In this document: one piece after another, positions 63,022 to 64,000 of the stretch
Numbering within the stretch: the stretch's first letter is position 1
Layout of the letters: each line of letters starts with the position of its first letter
Source: VXNE01 sp965261535
GTDB lineage: Bacteria > Pseudomonadota > Gammaproteobacteria > Pseudomonadales > Azotimanducaceae
Length of the DNA: 64,000 nt
NCBI GenBank assembly: GCA_965261535.1
Contig: OZ253469.1
Location: forward strand, 2,666,001-2,730,000
Reading direction: 5' to 3'
The notes under the pieces: generated by a model
Told to the model about the DNA's origin: nothing
What the model saw: only the letters and a program-made list of their open reading frames with translations
The model's database searches: none
Program-made: the position numbers and the translations under genes

Positions 63022-64000
63022 TCATTCGGCGACCGGCGGTCCGGCGGGAGCGTCCGCGGGGTCGCGGGCGTCCGCCGGCGCGGTCGGCGCGGTCGACAGG
63101 TCGGCCAGATGCCCGGTCGGACTCGCGAGCAGGCTCATCACCAGCACCGGCGCGTCCGACTCCACGCGCAGCCGCCACCTGCCCTCGCCGTCGCCCAGCG
63201 CGCCGCCCTCGATGCCCTCGCCCGACCCCGTCTCCAACTCCGACGACGTCAACTCCAGCGCCGTCCCCGCCGCGATCCGCACTCGCACCGCGCCGCCCGG
63301 CGAACGGCCCGCGTCGTCGACGCCCGTCACCGTCGCCGCCGCCGCCGCGCTCCCCGCGTTCACCAGCCGCAGCCGGCTCTCCCGCCGCGCGTCCCCCGCC
63401 GGGTTGAAGAACTCCACGCGCCGCGCGCCGTCCCGCTCCGGCGCCACGTCGTGCATCGACGTCAGGAAGCCGTCCGTCGTGCGCGCGTACGACAGCACCT
63501 CGATCTCCAGTTCGCTCGTCAGATCCAGACGCCACGACCCCTCGCCCGCGCCCGTGCTGCCCGCCAGCCCCTTCTCCGCATTCCCCAACTCCAGGTCCGC
63601 CGAGTCGAAGTGCGCCGCGCCGCCGCCCGGCAGCGGCAGCGTCACCGGCTCGTGCTCGCGTCCCGCGTCGTCGGTCGCCACGATGCGCACCGCGCCGGCC
63701 TCCGCCGAACGGTTCACGACCCGCACCAGGCCCTCCAGACCCGCCTCCGCCATCGACGGGAACAGCGGCACCGCGTGCGACCCCGCCGCCGCCCCCGGCG
63801 TGCCCGGCGACGTCGACAGGTTCGACAGGTACCCCGCCGGACCCGCCAGCAGGCTCTGCACCGCCAGCGGCGCCGGCGACGCCACCGTCAGCCGCCACGC
63901 GCCCTCGCCGTCGCCCAGCGCGCCCGACTCGATCCCCGCTCCGACGCCCGACTCCAGCTCCGCGGCCGACAGCGTCACCGCCGTCCCCGCCCGCACCGCC
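63022..64000 (-). CDS. Giant Calx-beta repeat protein D, C-terminal part (cut by window end)
   Basis: The last ~325 codons of a fourth gene; the frame is open to the window edge. It covers the final C-terminal modules (AVPLFPSMAEAGLEG, VEFFNPAGDARRES) and is almost identical to the others. Its tail PAGPPVAE matches gene B, whereas genes A and C end in PAGAVAE. The spacing to the first ATG of gene C is the same seven bases. The true gene extends beyond 64000. Confidence 0.85.
   Translation of the reverse strand, partial: AVRAGTAVTLSAAELESGVGAGIESGALGDGEGAWRLTVASPAPLAVQSLLAGPAGYLSNLSTSPGTPGAAAGSHAVPLFPSMAEAGLEGLVRVVNRSAEAGAVRIVATDDAGREHEPVTLPLPGGGAAHFDSADLELGNAEKGLAGSTGAGEGSWRLDLTSELEIEVLSYARTTDGFLTSMHDVAPERDGARRVEFFNPAGDARRESRLRLVNAGSAAAAATVTGVDDAGRSPGGAVRVRIAAGTALELTSSELETGSGEGIEGGALGDGEGRWRLRVESDAPVLVMSLLASPTGHLADLSTAPTAPADARDPADAPAGPPVAE

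Larger units (their letters stand above)
45073..64000 (-). repeat. Tandem array of four Calx-beta genes with near-identical ends
   Basis: Period about 5.5-6.5 kb. Each unit has the same ~330-bp 5' block (leader plus signal peptide), a variable number of 324-bp Calx-beta modules, and the same ~2.3-kb 3' block. Junctions are identical: stop, seven bases, ATGACCGG. The long antisense frames in this region are a by-product of the biased GC-rich codons. Confidence 0.95.

Overview
The window is GC-rich bacterial DNA, most likely from a gammaproteobacterium. The strongest evidence is the minus-strand housekeeping block at 32.5-43.6 kb, with aspS-yebC-ruvC-ruvA-ruvB-tolQ-tolR-tolA-tolB-pal-cpoB-queE-queC in the order known from Pseudomonas and relatives (ybgC is absent from its usual place between ruvB and tolQ). 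A methylated-amine catabolic cluster and a very large repetitive surface-protein locus suggest a marine or host-associated lifestyle; that part is inference.

Layout. 0-7.5 kb is a loose accessory region: two small envelope proteins, an alpha/beta hydrolase gene broken by an in-frame TAG, a DUF4338/DruA-like gene coupled to the tail of an IS66 transposase, an exported protein with an internal duplication, a NERD-domain membrane protein and a start-less DUF4189-like fragment. 7.9-11.1 kb is a three-gene operon (enoyl-CoA hydratase plus two class III CoA transferases), followed by tRNA-Lys(TTT) with a clear sigma-70 promoter.

11.3-31.0 kb is a rearranged block for corrinoid-dependent and flavin-dependent demethylation. 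The intact part holds two dimethylglycine/sarcosine-dehydrogenase-type enzymes on the minus strand, divergent from a plus-strand operon for a corrinoid protein, DUF1638, a 'virulence factor' domain protein, a 25-codon remnant of an MTHFR-C-type gene, a methyltetrahydrofolate methyltransferase, a corrinoid reactivase (RamA/RACo type) and an MttB-family (non-pyrrolysine) methyltransferase. Together these would carry methyl groups from a quaternary amine such as glycine betaine to a corrinoid and then to tetrahydrofolate, while the dehydrogenases oxidise dimethylglycine and sarcosine. Broken duplicates of the same genes (three dehydrogenase fragments, a frameshifted mttB, a CoA-transferase remnant) lie around it, with a GFA-family protein, a higBA toxin-antitoxin pair and a MITE-like element. 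The block is bounded by two diverged copies of the 3' end of an FGE-sulfatase-domain gene, one beside tRNA-Lys.

43.7-45.1 kb holds an FmdB-like zinc-ribbon gene and a decayed IS21 element. From 45.1 kb to the window end there are four head-to-tail minus-strand genes for giant secreted Calx-beta proteins (1835, 1970 and 2168 residues, and one cut by the window edge). Their first ~100 codons and last ~2.3 kb are almost identical, while the central Calx-beta modules differ in number and order.

The most unusual items are this mosaic Calx-beta array and a hairpin repeat that encodes an SAGEREG-type peptide in frame at the start of two unrelated genes (tolB and the DUF1638 gene). In both, the start codon overlaps the stop of the upstream gene, which resembles the in-frame palindromic elements of Rickettsia.
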